DNA of 27,978 nt from Chara braunii (GCA_003427395.1 BFEA01000026.1:5119552-5147529); one strand, 5' to 3'. Counted from the stretch's first letter, positions 1 through 9,900 are shown. The notes: generated from the letters alone by a model not told the origin. Numbers and translations are program-made.

Positions 1-190
1 CTCTCTAGCTCGTCGGTGTCCGCTGCTTCGATGCTGCTGCAACAGCCGGTCGGTGGCGCTCCTATAGTGCGCTTCGACGTTGTTGCCACTCAGTTGTCGC
101 GCCTGTTGGCCCTGCTCCGTTGCTGCAGAGACAAGCTCCGTCGATGTAGCCCGCTGCCCGCTGATCAGGTAACTTAGGCGCGTGCAAGAT

Positions 191-192
<2 letters not shown>
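1..192. other. Unassigned sequence at window edge
   Basis: Mixed-composition DNA before the CT microsatellite. The open frames here are short and mostly run into the CT repeat. I recognise nothing in it. Confidence 0.4.

Positions 193-250
<58 letters not shown>
193..250. repeat. (CT)n microsatellite
   Basis: Twenty-nine uninterrupted CT dinucleotides, with a shorter CT run just downstream at about 280-292. Open frames through it encode only Ser-Leu or Arg-Glu repeats and should not be read as genes. Confidence 0.97.
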
Positions 251-252
<2 letters not shown>

Positions 253-350
253 GCGCACGGGTCTGCCCGTTCGTCAACCTCTCTCTCTCTCTGCCTACAC
301 GCTGCCGCCTCGACTTGGCCGTGCAGGTTGTGTTCGAAATTCGTGAGTTG

Positions 351-440
351 AATACGAGAGGCTTTGGGTGAACTCACACCCGTACCGCCATCAACAATAC
401 GAGAGGCTTCGGGTGAACTCACACCCATACCGCCATCAAA
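351..440. repeat. 45-bp tandem duplication
   Basis: Two adjacent 45-bp copies (351-395 and 396-440), each beginning AATACGAGAGGCTT and ending CGCCATCAA followed by one variable base. They differ at about three positions. No coding role is apparent. Confidence 0.93.
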
Positions 441-469
441 TCTATTGAAAAGGGCCTCACAGTCCCTCA

Positions 470-636
470 CTCCACTACTCACGAAATGTGCAAAATGAGA
501 ATGAATCTCCCGCTGGAACACGGAAATATACACCACCATTTTTTTGGTCTTTTGTGTATGTCGTGAGTAGTGGAGTTAGGCCTGGTGTATATTTTTGTGT
601 TCCAGTGGGAGATTCATTCCCATTTTGCACATTTCG
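470..636. repeat. Foldback sequence with interleaved inverted repeats
   Basis: A 54-nt arm (482-535) is matched by its reverse complement at 583-636, at 50 of 54 positions. A second perfect 15-bp pair (470-484 with 561-575) is interleaved with it, giving the order a-b-a'-b'. A fragment related to arm b lies at about 9033-9053. Looks like a MITE or foldback remnant; no transposase or clear target-site duplication was seen. Confidence 0.8.
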
Positions 637-1025
637 TAACTGGTGGACCTACAAAAAAAAAATGCACCGCTGCCCGCCATTTTGGAAACAAGGCGCCACC
701 GCTGCCCTTACAAGTTACAACGGATACATTGCGGGACCCTACTGGCTGTGTGGGCCCCTACCAAGGCTAAGGGACCAAATAGTAAGGGTCTGGAAAAAAA
801 AAAATGGTATACGTAATAACCTATACATATGTATGTATATTTTACTAAGGTCCAATTTCGGGTGACCGAAGCAAAAATCCCACCCGGCCGTGGCCCGCAG
901 CCGACCCATTTTACCACCTGGCCGTACCCGGTTGTGGCCACTATTTGAAAATTGTTCCGGCTCCAAGCCCATCGGGTACGGCTGGGCCGGGTTGGGTGCG
1001 GCCACGGCCACCCGATTGCAGGCTC
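637..1025. other. Intergenic sequence with short inverted pair
   Basis: No gene recognised. A 9-bp inverted pair (922-930 and 973-981, CCGTACCCG) sits in a GC-rich stretch just before repeat X begins. Confidence 0.4.
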
Positions 1026-1630
1026 TGAGACCCCGGGGCTCGAGGTGGAAAAAGGTCCCATGTGGATGGCAACCTGGGCTCTATGCCCACTGTCTTAGTG
1101 TCCTTGCCGAGACATAGCCCTGCCTTTCTCCGGATCCTAACAACATGCGCACACTTAAACCTCGTACAGCGGGTGATGGGCGGCCACCAACGCGCTCGTA
1201 AAAAACCCTTGCCCCTCGGGCCAGGCCTGTTGGTCCAGGCATGGGCCTCAGAACCGGTCCCCAACAGAGGCAAAAAATAATAATAAAACTAAAAATCTAA
1301 ACATAGAAACAAAACACAGAAACTAAGTAGAATCGGGTCGTCGCCCCACCAACCTTTGATGCTGCACATCCCGTTTTTCATGCAGAAGTCTCACCGTTGT
1401 CAAGGTCGTCCTTTGTACGTACGCACAAGTCACAAATAAAAGCGTCAATCAAGAGACAAAACCCATTTAATCCTAACTTAATCAAAACTAAAATTCTGTT
1501 CGGCAATCACGTCGGTTTTCATAATCATCAAAAGGAAAAAGAGATCACCCGTGCCTTAATCCTACGCGCCCACTCACTATCTGCTCTAGTCAACCATCCA
1601 GTCAACGTAAACGACAGACACGACCGCGAC
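1026..1630 (+). repeat. Dispersed repeat X, copy 1
   Basis: Begins GAGACCCCGGGGCTCGAGG and is collinear with 10838-11450 at high identity, including the AT-rich stretch with TAATAATAAAACTAAAAATC. The match ends near 1630, where this copy diverges. The 3' part is also related to 26230-26340. No protein is recognisable in any copy. Orientation is given only relative to copy 2. Probably a non-autonomous element or a retroelement terminal region. Confidence 0.85.
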
Positions 1631-2107
1631 TCGTGCGGTATACTTGACTATGGGGTAAAACCCTCTGATCCAGGTACAGGCCATATACTAGTTCGCACGT
1701 AAAACGCCCATATCCCCACTCGCGCGTCCTCAAAGCGGCTTCTGTTGCAGCCTCTACCCTTTCTTGTCCCCCGAAACACTTCTCTACCAGAAATTCAGGC
1801 AGGACGACTCGTAATGGGGCAGAAGGAAGCCCAAATTCCTCGACACGCTTGACTTCTACATGGGTCACCACTCGTTCTTCCCCTTCATGGACTCTTCTTG
1901 TGAATTTTGCCCTTGCTTCCTCAACTATTCTCAATGGCCTTGCAAGCAAGCTCCCGTGCCCAAGTGCCAACTCGACCCCATGCTTGGCCCAGAATGAGGA
2001 AGATGCGTACAGGGTTACCCTTACGATCGCGCAATCTTCATCATCATTAAAGTCGGACTCGATCCAAACAAAAATACCCACGTGCATCAATGTGCCCCAC
2101 CAGGAAG
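1602..2107 (-). CDS. Unrecognised open frame (hypothetical)
   Basis: An open frame of about 168 codons runs on the minus strand, from just after a stop near 2108 down to a stop at 1602. It has internal ATG codons near 2087 but no obvious unique start. The translation is balanced in charge (segments such as FVWIESDFNDDEDCAIVRV and EFLVEKCFGGQERVEAATE) and is not low-complexity, unlike most frames in the window. I do not recognise a family. The opposite strand also holds a 118-codon frame (1849-2205), and the 3' end runs into repeat X at 1630, so this may be chance or a fragment of an old element. Low confidence. Confidence 0.2.
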
Positions 2108-2205
2108 AGATATATTATTCTTCCTTGACGCTCCTCGGCAAGGATACCTCGAGTCCATTTTTCCTTTTTACGGGCAAGGTTACATTAGGATCTTCCTTCG
2201 CATAA

Positions 2206-4489
2206 GGCATCCTGAGTTGCCTTCGCTCTGATCTGGGTTCTGCACATCACAGAAAAAGTCCAGCATATGCCTTCCGTTACCAACTGACAATCGTGTTCCA
2301 ACACCCCTACCCCTGAAGCCTTAGCTCCATATCATCTTTCACTAAATTGCATATTTTCCAGCGTTTACGACCACCCAGCTTCGAGGAAATAATAATGGTA
2401 ATATATCACAATAATATTACATTCATAGATATAAAAATTTCATAATTACAACACTCTTGGAAAACGATATATTACCATAGTAACTGACAACAATAACACT
2501 CATAATAATCAAACATATCATCCACAAGCTACTCAGTTACTCAAAGCATATAGAAATACCTCATAATAGCAGGCTTATATCAACAGGCATAACCTATAAT
2601 AGACACATTATGATCAGAGATATGGTTGTCAACAGTTAGTACTCTCAGACATAATTCTTGTGAGAGCACCATACTTACTCCCCTTGCTTTAACAGAAGTA
2701 TATTGTGGCGAGGGGCAGTGTAATCCTTTCCAGAAAGGATACCATCTCAAATTTCTGAGTCTCATTCAAAGATCAAGCCTCACTGCTTCTCCCTCCAATT
2801 CCAGCGCCCATTCCTTGCAGACCCTTGCCAATAAAATAAACAACCTCACCATACACGCTTCGGGTAGTACCATCCCGTCTTGTGCTGGCGAACCTACGTG
2901 ACACAAGAATAGTTAGGGATTCACTTCCTACTTTTCTGTGGCAGGTAGTAGCCATTTTCCTTATAGATCATAATCAGACAAGGCTCAAACACTTTCCTCC
3001 TATTCAGTCGTATTGTAGTCATCTTATCACAGAGGATACAACAACAACACCCCACTATGGACCAGGAACATAGTTCCGGCGTGCGTCTCACTACTACCTA
3101 CAAGACAAGATTATAATTTTTTCAAAGTCATCTCTTAGGGGAACAATAACATAAAATTGCAACCTTCCTTAGGGTAAACCTTACACATTGACCACTTCCT
3201 GAGAAGTACTCATCTCAAGGAGCGGTCACTCCATTCACCTTTGAATCCGCATCAGACGTGGATTCTGCATAATATCTTTACCCCCTCTTTGAGGAGCAAT
3301 CCAAACACACAAACCTTAATAGACAACCATAAATTGATAATTGGACTTGAGACATTCATATAAATCCTTGCAGACTGAATAGTTCAAATACATACTTCAA
3401 ATACATAGCCCATGTAAATATTTATGACAAGGATAATTATCAAATGAATATAATCATCAAGCACGTAGCCTCACACAATCAGACGTCAGGCAAGCTTACT
3501 CAGACAGTATCTGGCATATAGGAATGAGTTCAGCATACAGCTCAATAGAAATGCCCTCAGACAATTAGTCTCAAGTCCTTAGTTCCAACTCATAGATCCA
3601 AGTGGATGGCCCAAACCTAGGAAAGGTTCACGCGAAGGTCTAACATCAATTACAACCCATTGCCCCATCAAAGGTAAGCAAAATAGCCTAAGTGTTAGCT
3701 CCTTCACTGTTATTCCAACTACCTCTAGGATCAGATACCCTCTCATAACAAAACGGGTGTTATGCAATTCTACTACTTCTCGTAGTCCTTTCCATCGAGG
3801 TCATAGTACAACGCTCACTATACCCATTCACCGCTATATACGCCCAGCTCAAACACATCGCGCATCGCAGACCTCACATTTTCATGGCTATATAATTCAA
3901 ACAACCACTTAGAACCCAAACTCAAGGATCCCATATTCAGATTCATAAAGTTTTTGACCTCCTTAACCTTACTCTCCTCGAAGTCCCTTGATGACTTATA
4001 ACATAATAGGCTCCCTTACTCGTCCTCGGCCTCACCCTAAACCCAACGTACCCTATTGCTCCCCTGACCACTCGGGTAACTCCCCTTAGCCATAATGGGT
4101 ACCTTATGAGGCTAACTCCCACAACAACCATGCCCAGTCACATTGGCATCATATCATTTCACCTCAACCATATCAATTATGCAAAGCATCGTCCAAACCA
4201 ATCAACTATCAGGGTCAAAAACATTACTCAACTCCAACTGCCATTATGCTTAATCAGGGTACGTGAGTGCATAGTCAAAACCCTTATCACTCTCGAGTCA
4301 TCCTTACGGCATCAATACAAACCAACTCACACCGTCAACCCTTATTCGGTCTCTATCCGATATCATCAATCGATTTACCACAAAAACCCAAAGAAAAACC
4401 TTATATTTTGCCTAGTTCTCACAATCCCATACTCGGATGTCGTTCCACCAGGGACAACGGTAGGCCATCGTTATCCCCGACAACGAAGC
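2206..4489. other. AT-richer non-coding stretch
   Basis: About 2.3 kb with no convincing gene. Frames are short and none resembles a known domain. The stretch 2390-2600 is especially AT-rich with many ATA/ATT words. I see no RNA gene or mobile-element protein here. Confidence 0.5.
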
Positions 4490-5214
4490 CACCAGTCGAG
4501 CGCATCGGTCCGGGACCGCACAAGGCAGCGCGGGACCCTCCCGGCCTCGTCACGCAGGAGTCAGTTTAAATCATTCGTCGTGAGTATACATGGAGCTTCC
4601 TCAAGCTGCTACGGCCGAGTGTGCCAACCATACCTCCCGTGAGCCCCTACGATAGAATAGGGCCTACGCGAGGCATGCCTTACCTCCACCTTACGGGAGC
4701 TGTCACCTCCCTTTGGTGGGCGTATCCCCGTCGAGCTACCAGTCCACAGTACGAAAGCTAATCAGCTGCAATCGCAGAGATGGACCAGCCGATGGCGTTT
4801 CTCGTTCGCTGTATCGTAGGGGGTACGCGCGGTAATACCCCTCTATCGGACTTGCAAGGGATCTGGCATCTTGGGGGGCTGAGGTCCCAAGCGCGACTCG
4901 TCGCCGGTCGACTAGGACGCATCCCACGCGCCACGCGCACACCACTGTAAAGAACATAAAAATAAACACACACACCCACGTACATATACATATACAGAAC
5001 GGCACTGAACAGACAACGCGACAACACTCCTAGTCCCTTAGTAGCCATTCCATAACTTTCCGATGTGGAAGTCGGATAGGCATCACGCTCGAGACTTAGT
5101 ATAAAACTGAGCGGACGCAAGGCTAACTCATATCGATTCGCAATGCAAGCCTATGCAAGCGATCACAACGATGGCGTACTATGTAGTACCCATACTCACA
5201 CGATCCTCGTAAAT

Positions 5215-5263
5215 CTCAAGGGTCGCACTCGACACTCAAGTGTCGGCTGACACTCGCCTTGAG
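5215..5263. other. Nested hairpin in unit A
   Basis: Inner stem CGACACT (5230-5236) pairs with AGTGTCG (5239-5245) across a 2-nt loop. An outer 7-bp pair, CTCAAGG (5215-5221) with CCTTGAG (5257-5263), encloses it. The inner hairpin is identical in unit B (19338-19353); the outer stem is not well kept there. Confidence 0.7.
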
Positions 5264-5977
5264 GGTTAATCTCTCGACGTTGGACAACCGCCAAGTGCGG
5301 TTGAAAACCACACCCTCTTCTGCACCCTGCGGAGAGTGGGTGGTACACAGGTTCATACATGTGGTGGCAATCGTCTCTTATCGCCTTGGGGACCAGTTCC
5401 ATCACCTAGGGCCCGGAGAGAAGTCAAGCGGTTTGACTTTGAAGGCTGCCACGGACTACAACGTCCAACCATAGAAATCTAAAAAGCAAAGGAAAACATG
5501 GGATCTTCCTCTTCTCTCAAACACACGATCTGTTTAACCCTTACTCATGATCCCAGTAGGTCGCGCAAAACACTCAAGACATATATATATCACATAAATA
5601 TAAATGATTATTAATATGTGACGACCACTTCTCACAATCACAGTGAAGCTCTTCTCAGCCACATATATATGTATGTGAGCGCAGGCAGTCAAAATCCAAA
5701 GTCCGAATCACCAAACATACCTGCAATCACATCGAAGATCCCACCAAAAGTCCAAGCACTACACGAGGTCAACTTTAACCATTTTCTGGACTCACACCCC
5801 TTGCTTTTAGCCATATATGCCTCACTTTTTGTGCAACTCTTGAAATAAAATACTCAGTACTTTTCTTTAAATGACCATTCAAATAAAGTCCGGATGAAAA
5901 CACAACAAAACAGTTTAAATCACAAGGCTAAAGACTTTAGGTTGAGTGGCAGAAGCGGATTGGAGTTGAATTGTAAA

Positions 5978-6036
5978 CCGATAAATCGGCAACTGACCTG
6001 TTATCACCGATAACAAAAGATGATCCTCGTAGGATC
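5978..6036. other. Three consecutive short hairpins
   Basis: CCGAT/ATCGG with a 2-nt loop (5978-5989), GTTATC/GATAAC with loop ACC (6000-6014), and GATCCT/AGGATC with loop CGT (6022-6036). The second and third recur in unit B with identical stems and different loops. Confidence 0.75.
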
Positions 6037-6274
6037 AAGCTGAATCTAGCCCAAGTCCTGAATCAATCGATTAAGAAGACCTGAAACACAAGACAAGCCA
6101 ATCATCAGCTCAAGTTATAAGTGTATGGAGAATACAGCTTCATAACACATCCTTATCCAAGACCCTTCTACAAGCTAAAAGCCTAAACCTGCCTCTAAGT
6201 CAGTGCCCAACGATAGGCAAACCTATGGCAGCATCTCCCCCTGTTCAGGGTGGATTGCTAGAATTGTCACCTGT

Positions 6275-6640
6275 CAAAATATAATCCAACTCCTTTAAAC
6301 TAGGAAAATTTCGGCAGCGCTTCCCGTAGGAAATGTGTCTTTTCAAAATTTATATCAGCCTGAATATAAAAACAAAAATAGTCTTCATCTTTCCAAAGTC
6401 CAATTTTGTTTAACTCCTTGAATTAACAAAAATTTTGGGCAGCACACCTTTTAGAAAATGAGACTTCCCAGATTTTTACTAAGTCATATATAAAATTTAG
6501 ACAAGTTGAACTTTGAAAGGTCAAATTTTGACTAACTCCTTGGATTTTGCAGAAATTTCTGCAGCGCTTCCCGTAGAGAAAGTAACTTACCAAAATTTAT
6601 ACAAAACCAAGTATAACAAAAGATCTTAGAAAATGCGAGA
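6275..6640 (+). repeat. Three-copy tandem repeat, about 120 bp period
   Basis: Three diverged copies, each running from an AACTCCTT-like word through GGCAGCGCTTCCCGTAG or a variant to an AAATTTATA-like word. The GGCAG core lies near 6313, 6437 and 6559. Copies 1 and 3 are closer to each other than to copy 2, and the same pattern holds in unit B. Confidence 0.75.
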
Positions 6641-6895
6641 ATTGACCTAAGTAAAATAAAGTTAGCTCAGAAAATGCAGGAATTGAACTAACTCTTATCG
6701 CTCTAGCACGTGGCGAACAACTAAAGTAACTACCTGTCAAACTGAAACTCAGACTAAGTAGTAGCCTCACTCAGTCATATGCAATGCCAAACCACAAAGG
6801 TAAGTACTCTCACCAGCCCAAATCACCTTTGGCAATACAATAGTTCATAGTCTTTCAGTAATTTAACCCCTTATACCCTGCTTACATAGAGCATT

Positions 6896-7512
6896 GAGAT
6901 TGATCATTCGTCTTATAAACAATGTCAACTCTCTGCCTTGATTATACACGAACAGGCTGCACAACTACTTCTCTCTTTTTTTGACACATGACTAAGTCAT
7001 TCGTCTTAGAAACAATGCTTAGTCGCCCTTAACTGTTTAAATAGCCAAGTTATATATATCTTTGTGAGCTTAATCTTCAAAAGTGAGCGTAGGACTTAGT
7101 CATTCGTCTTAGAAACAATGCTCAGCCTGCCCAAGTTACCTTCAATTATAGCTCTTAGTTATACTCTCTTCAGTTGTGATAAGGCTATAGTCAGACCATT
7201 CATTTTAAAAACAATGTTTGGCTAGCCCTATTCTCATATACATATAGGTATAGAATTATAGAGAGTCCTATTGTTTTCGTTACATTATAATCTTGTGGCT
7301 TCAGACTTAGACCATCCATCTTAGAAACAATGTCTAGTCTTTGGCCTCAATCTCCCTCAAAGCAAAACAAACTTAAACTCCTTCAATCAGGCAGACCCTC
7401 AGAAATAAACACAGCAACCATGACATTCATCTTAGAAACAATGCCCGACCCTTCAGAAAACAACCAAAATAAACATAGCAGTCAGACCATTCGTCTTATA
7501 AACAATGCCTGA
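6896..7512 (+). repeat. Array of seven hairpins with shared core, unit A
   Basis: Seven copies of a 20-nt core close to CATTCGTCTTAGAAACAATG lie in the same orientation at about 60-116 bp spacing (cores near 6905, 7001, 7101, 7197, 7313, 7424 and 7488). The core ends CATT and AATG pair. Outside them, arms that differ between copies are complementary within most copies: GACTAAG with CTTAGTC at 6990-7024, and GAGA-TTGA with TCAA-TCTC at 6896-6933. One unpaired base usually separates the core pair from the 5' arm. The copy at 7424 lacks arm pairing, and that at 7488 pairs only partly. Confidence 0.85.
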
Positions 7513-7699
7513 CCCTATAAAACCCGATCAGACACATGCAAGACTACCTTCCTCCCCACCTTCCCCCTGATACAACCCCTTGTTATAATCTGTTTTCAGA
7601 CAAACAAACAAAACTGAAACTGCCATTATACATACATTTTTTTACTTAGTCTGATTTACATCATGAAGGTCAAACTGAAAGTTAAAGTAGGGGTGCACT

Positions 7700-7749
7700 C
7701 AATACACTCAGTCAAATACATAGCAAGATGTATAGGTAGGGGTTATAAC
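7700..7749 (+). other. Source of the artefactual copy at 10059-10108
   Basis: This 50-bp stretch, beginning CAATACACTCAGTC, recurs base for base between the two adapter junctions at 10059-10108. It is part of unit A here, so this is its genuine location. Confidence 0.85.
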
Positions 7750-7814
7750 TGGGTTTATAAGGGGAAGCAATGATTACCTCTGAGTTCCCTGCCTCCATAA
7801 CTCCTCCTGAGTTC

Positions 7815-7893
7815 CGGCAGAGCTCCCACAATTGGTGGGCTGACTCCCCACAAAGCCTTGATGCGGACCTGCGGGTTGCAATCCCGCCTGCCG
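7815..7893 (+). ncRNA. Cloverleaf-like fold, unit A (tRNA-like)
   Basis: Seventy-nine nucleotides closed by CGGCAG (7815-7820) and CTGCCG (7888-7893). Inside are, in order, a CCCAC/GTGGG hairpin, a CCACA/TGCGG arm with one mismatch, and GCGGG/CCCGC around the 7-nt loop TTGCAAT. That last arm directly abuts the closing stem, as the T arm does in tRNA. GGTTGCAATCC resembles a pol III B box with two bases exchanged. It is not a normal tRNA: the T loop is wrong and no clear anticodon or D loop is present. Unit B carries the same layout. Confidence 0.4.
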
Positions 7894-8108
7894 CCTTCCT
7901 CTCAGAACCAATAGACTAGACTTAGAGTGAGAAGGGAAGAAAGAGAAACTTTGAGTCGCTTAGATACAAAAAGGTTGTTCTCAAACACGCGCGAGAGGGC
8001 CTTGAAATCTTGATACGCCTAAGGGCCCCGCAATGATGGCCAAACAGCAACAGCTTGGTCAAAAATGAAGCCAAACCGTCAAAGTCAACCTTCTGACAAC
8101 CTCCCAAA

Positions 8109-9025
8109 TCACAACACTAACTCATTGATACCCTTCCACAATCACACCAGCGACGGCCCCGCAATACCCAGCCACTCCTCGGAGCTTTGCGGCTCGAAAT
8201 GCGCTGGCCCTCGGCTAAAGACACGGCCTATGGATAAAAAACCAGGTCTTATCCCCTTCTTGCAGTGAGGTAGCCGCGTGGTCCGGCTGGCTGTGCCACG
8301 ACCAAATGTACAAAAAAAAACAACTATGTAATCTTCAACATGCCCCGCCGCTCGCCTGTAACTACTTTACCCTGCAGTATAGCCTACGCACAGGCTAATG
8401 AGTAAGCCTACACCTTTGCATCTGACCCGTTACTGCCTAAGTTGGTAGGAGGAGAAGTCTCCGGCCCAACAAGCAGATCTGCAGTTCCTTCAGTTGATCC
8501 GTTGCTGCCTTACTTGACGAACTGGCCTTACACCTGCCGGTTGGCGAGCACTTAGCTCCGCAGTTGTTTCTCTTGTTGATCCTATCGGCAGGATGGGCAA
8601 ACCCGAATAAGCCTCCTACCGGAGCATGGCACGACAAGTTGCTTACCAGTCACTCGTGCAGATCAATGAGCTCATGCTATCCCCTTCCCCAGCGCACACG
8701 AAATCGGGTGAATCTACTACAACCAGCCTTCCTGCCACCCGTTGAGCACCCGACTATGCGGTTGTGTTTGCATACGGCTTCCGCAGATAGGATGAGCAAC
8801 GCAACGATCAACAAGTAAGTCCCTAACTTCACTGCTGCCTCACACTAGTTTCATCGATCAGACGAACAAAGTTTTGAACGACTCTTCCATTAGAACATGG
8901 TCAGATAGGTGCATATCTGTAGAAAATTCATTGAATAAGTCATGCTCCACTTTACATATTCCCCCTCGTTGTTTTCCACCTTCTCTTTCTCTACACGCGT
9001 GCCTACTGCAGAAGGCAGTGCCTCA
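8109..9025. other. Unit A flank, no gene recognised
   Basis: Diverges from the unit B flank after 8108. Contains weak internal repetition (GACCCGTTACTGCCTAAG near 8428 and GATCCGTTGCTGCCTTAC near 8498). Open frames reach 84 codons but resemble nothing known. Confidence 0.4.
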
Positions 9026-9060
9026 TCCGAACATGGGCAAAAATGAGAATGAATCTTCCG
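9026..9060. repeat. Fragment of the 482-535 foldback arm
   Basis: Contains AAAATGAGAATGAATCT followed by a CCGCT word, matching the core of the arm at 490-515. It stands alone here, without its inverted partner. Confidence 0.6.
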
Positions 9061-9155
9061 CTAAAAAGCAGAAAGATACATTGAAGTGTCGAAAGTCTCA
9101 TTTCCTCGGGCGCGGTCTTTCAAAACTCATACCGCCGAATCCACGTACAAGCTTT

Positions 9156-9181
9156 CGAATCCGACTCTACCATCGGATTCG
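9156..9181. other. Perfect 9-bp hairpin
   Basis: CGAATCCGA (9156-9164) pairs with TCGGATTCG (9173-9181) across an 8-nt loop. Function unknown. Confidence 0.6.
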
Positions 9182-9539
9182 CCCACCCTTCAATCCTTTA
9201 GCATAGCAGTTCCCCACAGTCGATTCGGTTGAATATCGATCTAGCATACCAAGCCCCCCCACTTCTTCCATTTCTGCACATTCTCATACCTTCGCGCACT
9301 TTTTTCAGCACCTATCTCTAATCCTACTAACTTCCCCTCAAACTAACCACAGATTCGTATTCGTCCGGGTTTAAAGTTCCTACCTACCATTTTTCCTTCA
9401 ACACCGCTCAGAAATGAGCGCGATATGCCTGTTTCCTTCTTCTTCTTCTCGCCCTCCTTCATGACTCCTCGTGGATCCATTCTTCAACTAACTTCTCTCT
9501 AATCCGACATCATATCTGGGGTCGCCCACCCCAAAAACT

Positions 9540-9900
9540 CCTTATTTGAGTCTTCGTTCGTTCGTTTTCGTCAAGAAAGCATTTCCTCCTCCCGTTCTTC
9601 TTTTTACTAACTCTCATCTTACTTACCTATTGCTAAAACTGACTTCATGATCTAACTCGCAGATACCGGAAACCTCTATCCACTACCTTTTCGCGCCCAC
9701 TCTCGCTACAGAATGGACAATCTTCCACTTCCCCATTCCTACCTCATCTCCCTCCTTGCCATCTCCGCACAGCTCGTTTCATACTAACCTCTATTTTACT
9801 AACTTATATCCTCAATCTAACCCTGGATTCTAAATCGCCTGGGCCTAGAACCCCTATGTAGCATCTTTTCCCGCTCGTTTTCATCAAGGAACGAGCGAGG
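9540..9900 (+). repeat. Hairpin-bearing repeat, locus 1
   Basis: A pyrimidine-rich non-coding stretch related at low identity to 24650-25050. Each locus has two sites about 315-365 bp apart carrying a loop like TTTCATCAAG. Here the second site folds well: CGCTCGTT (9872-9879) pairs with AACGAGCG (9890-9897) over a 10-nt loop. The first site (about 9553-9580) is degenerate. Confidence 0.55.

Larger units (their letters stand above)
4490..8108 (+). repeat. Unit A: long structured non-coding repeat
   Basis: About 3.6 kb collinear with 18606-22868 (unit B). Shared landmarks, in order, are GAGCGCATCGGTCC, CCTTACGGGAGCTGTCACCT, CTACCAGTCCACAGTACGAA, AGTGTCGGCTGACAC, TTCTCACAATCACAGTG, ATACCTGCAATCACATC, TGAATCAATCGAT and ACCAATAGACTAGACTTAG. 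Unit B has about 0.65 kb extra in the middle. No open frame is conserved between the units; what is conserved is a series of hairpins and short repeats, listed separately. It could be a non-autonomous retroelement, a long terminal repeat or a segmental duplication. No terminal repeats or target-site duplications were recognised. Confidence 0.85.

Noticed and set aside
62-371. Open frames across the CT microsatellite
   Set aside because: They encode only Arg-Glu or Ser-Leu dipeptide runs produced by the repeat.
6896-7512. CRISPR-like array
   Set aside because: Spacing is irregular, the repeats are hairpins with copy-specific arms, and the context is eukaryotic.
6896-7512. True integron attC sites
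   Set aside because: Only the general design is similar; there are no attC core consensus ends, no cassettes and no IntI gene.
6896-7512. Hammerhead ribozymes (GAAAC in the core)
   Set aside because: The required CUGANGA segment and a three-stem layout are absent.
7815-7893. Functional tRNA gene
   Set aside because: The T loop is TTGCAAT, there is no normal D loop or anticodon loop, and the acceptor stem is one pair short.
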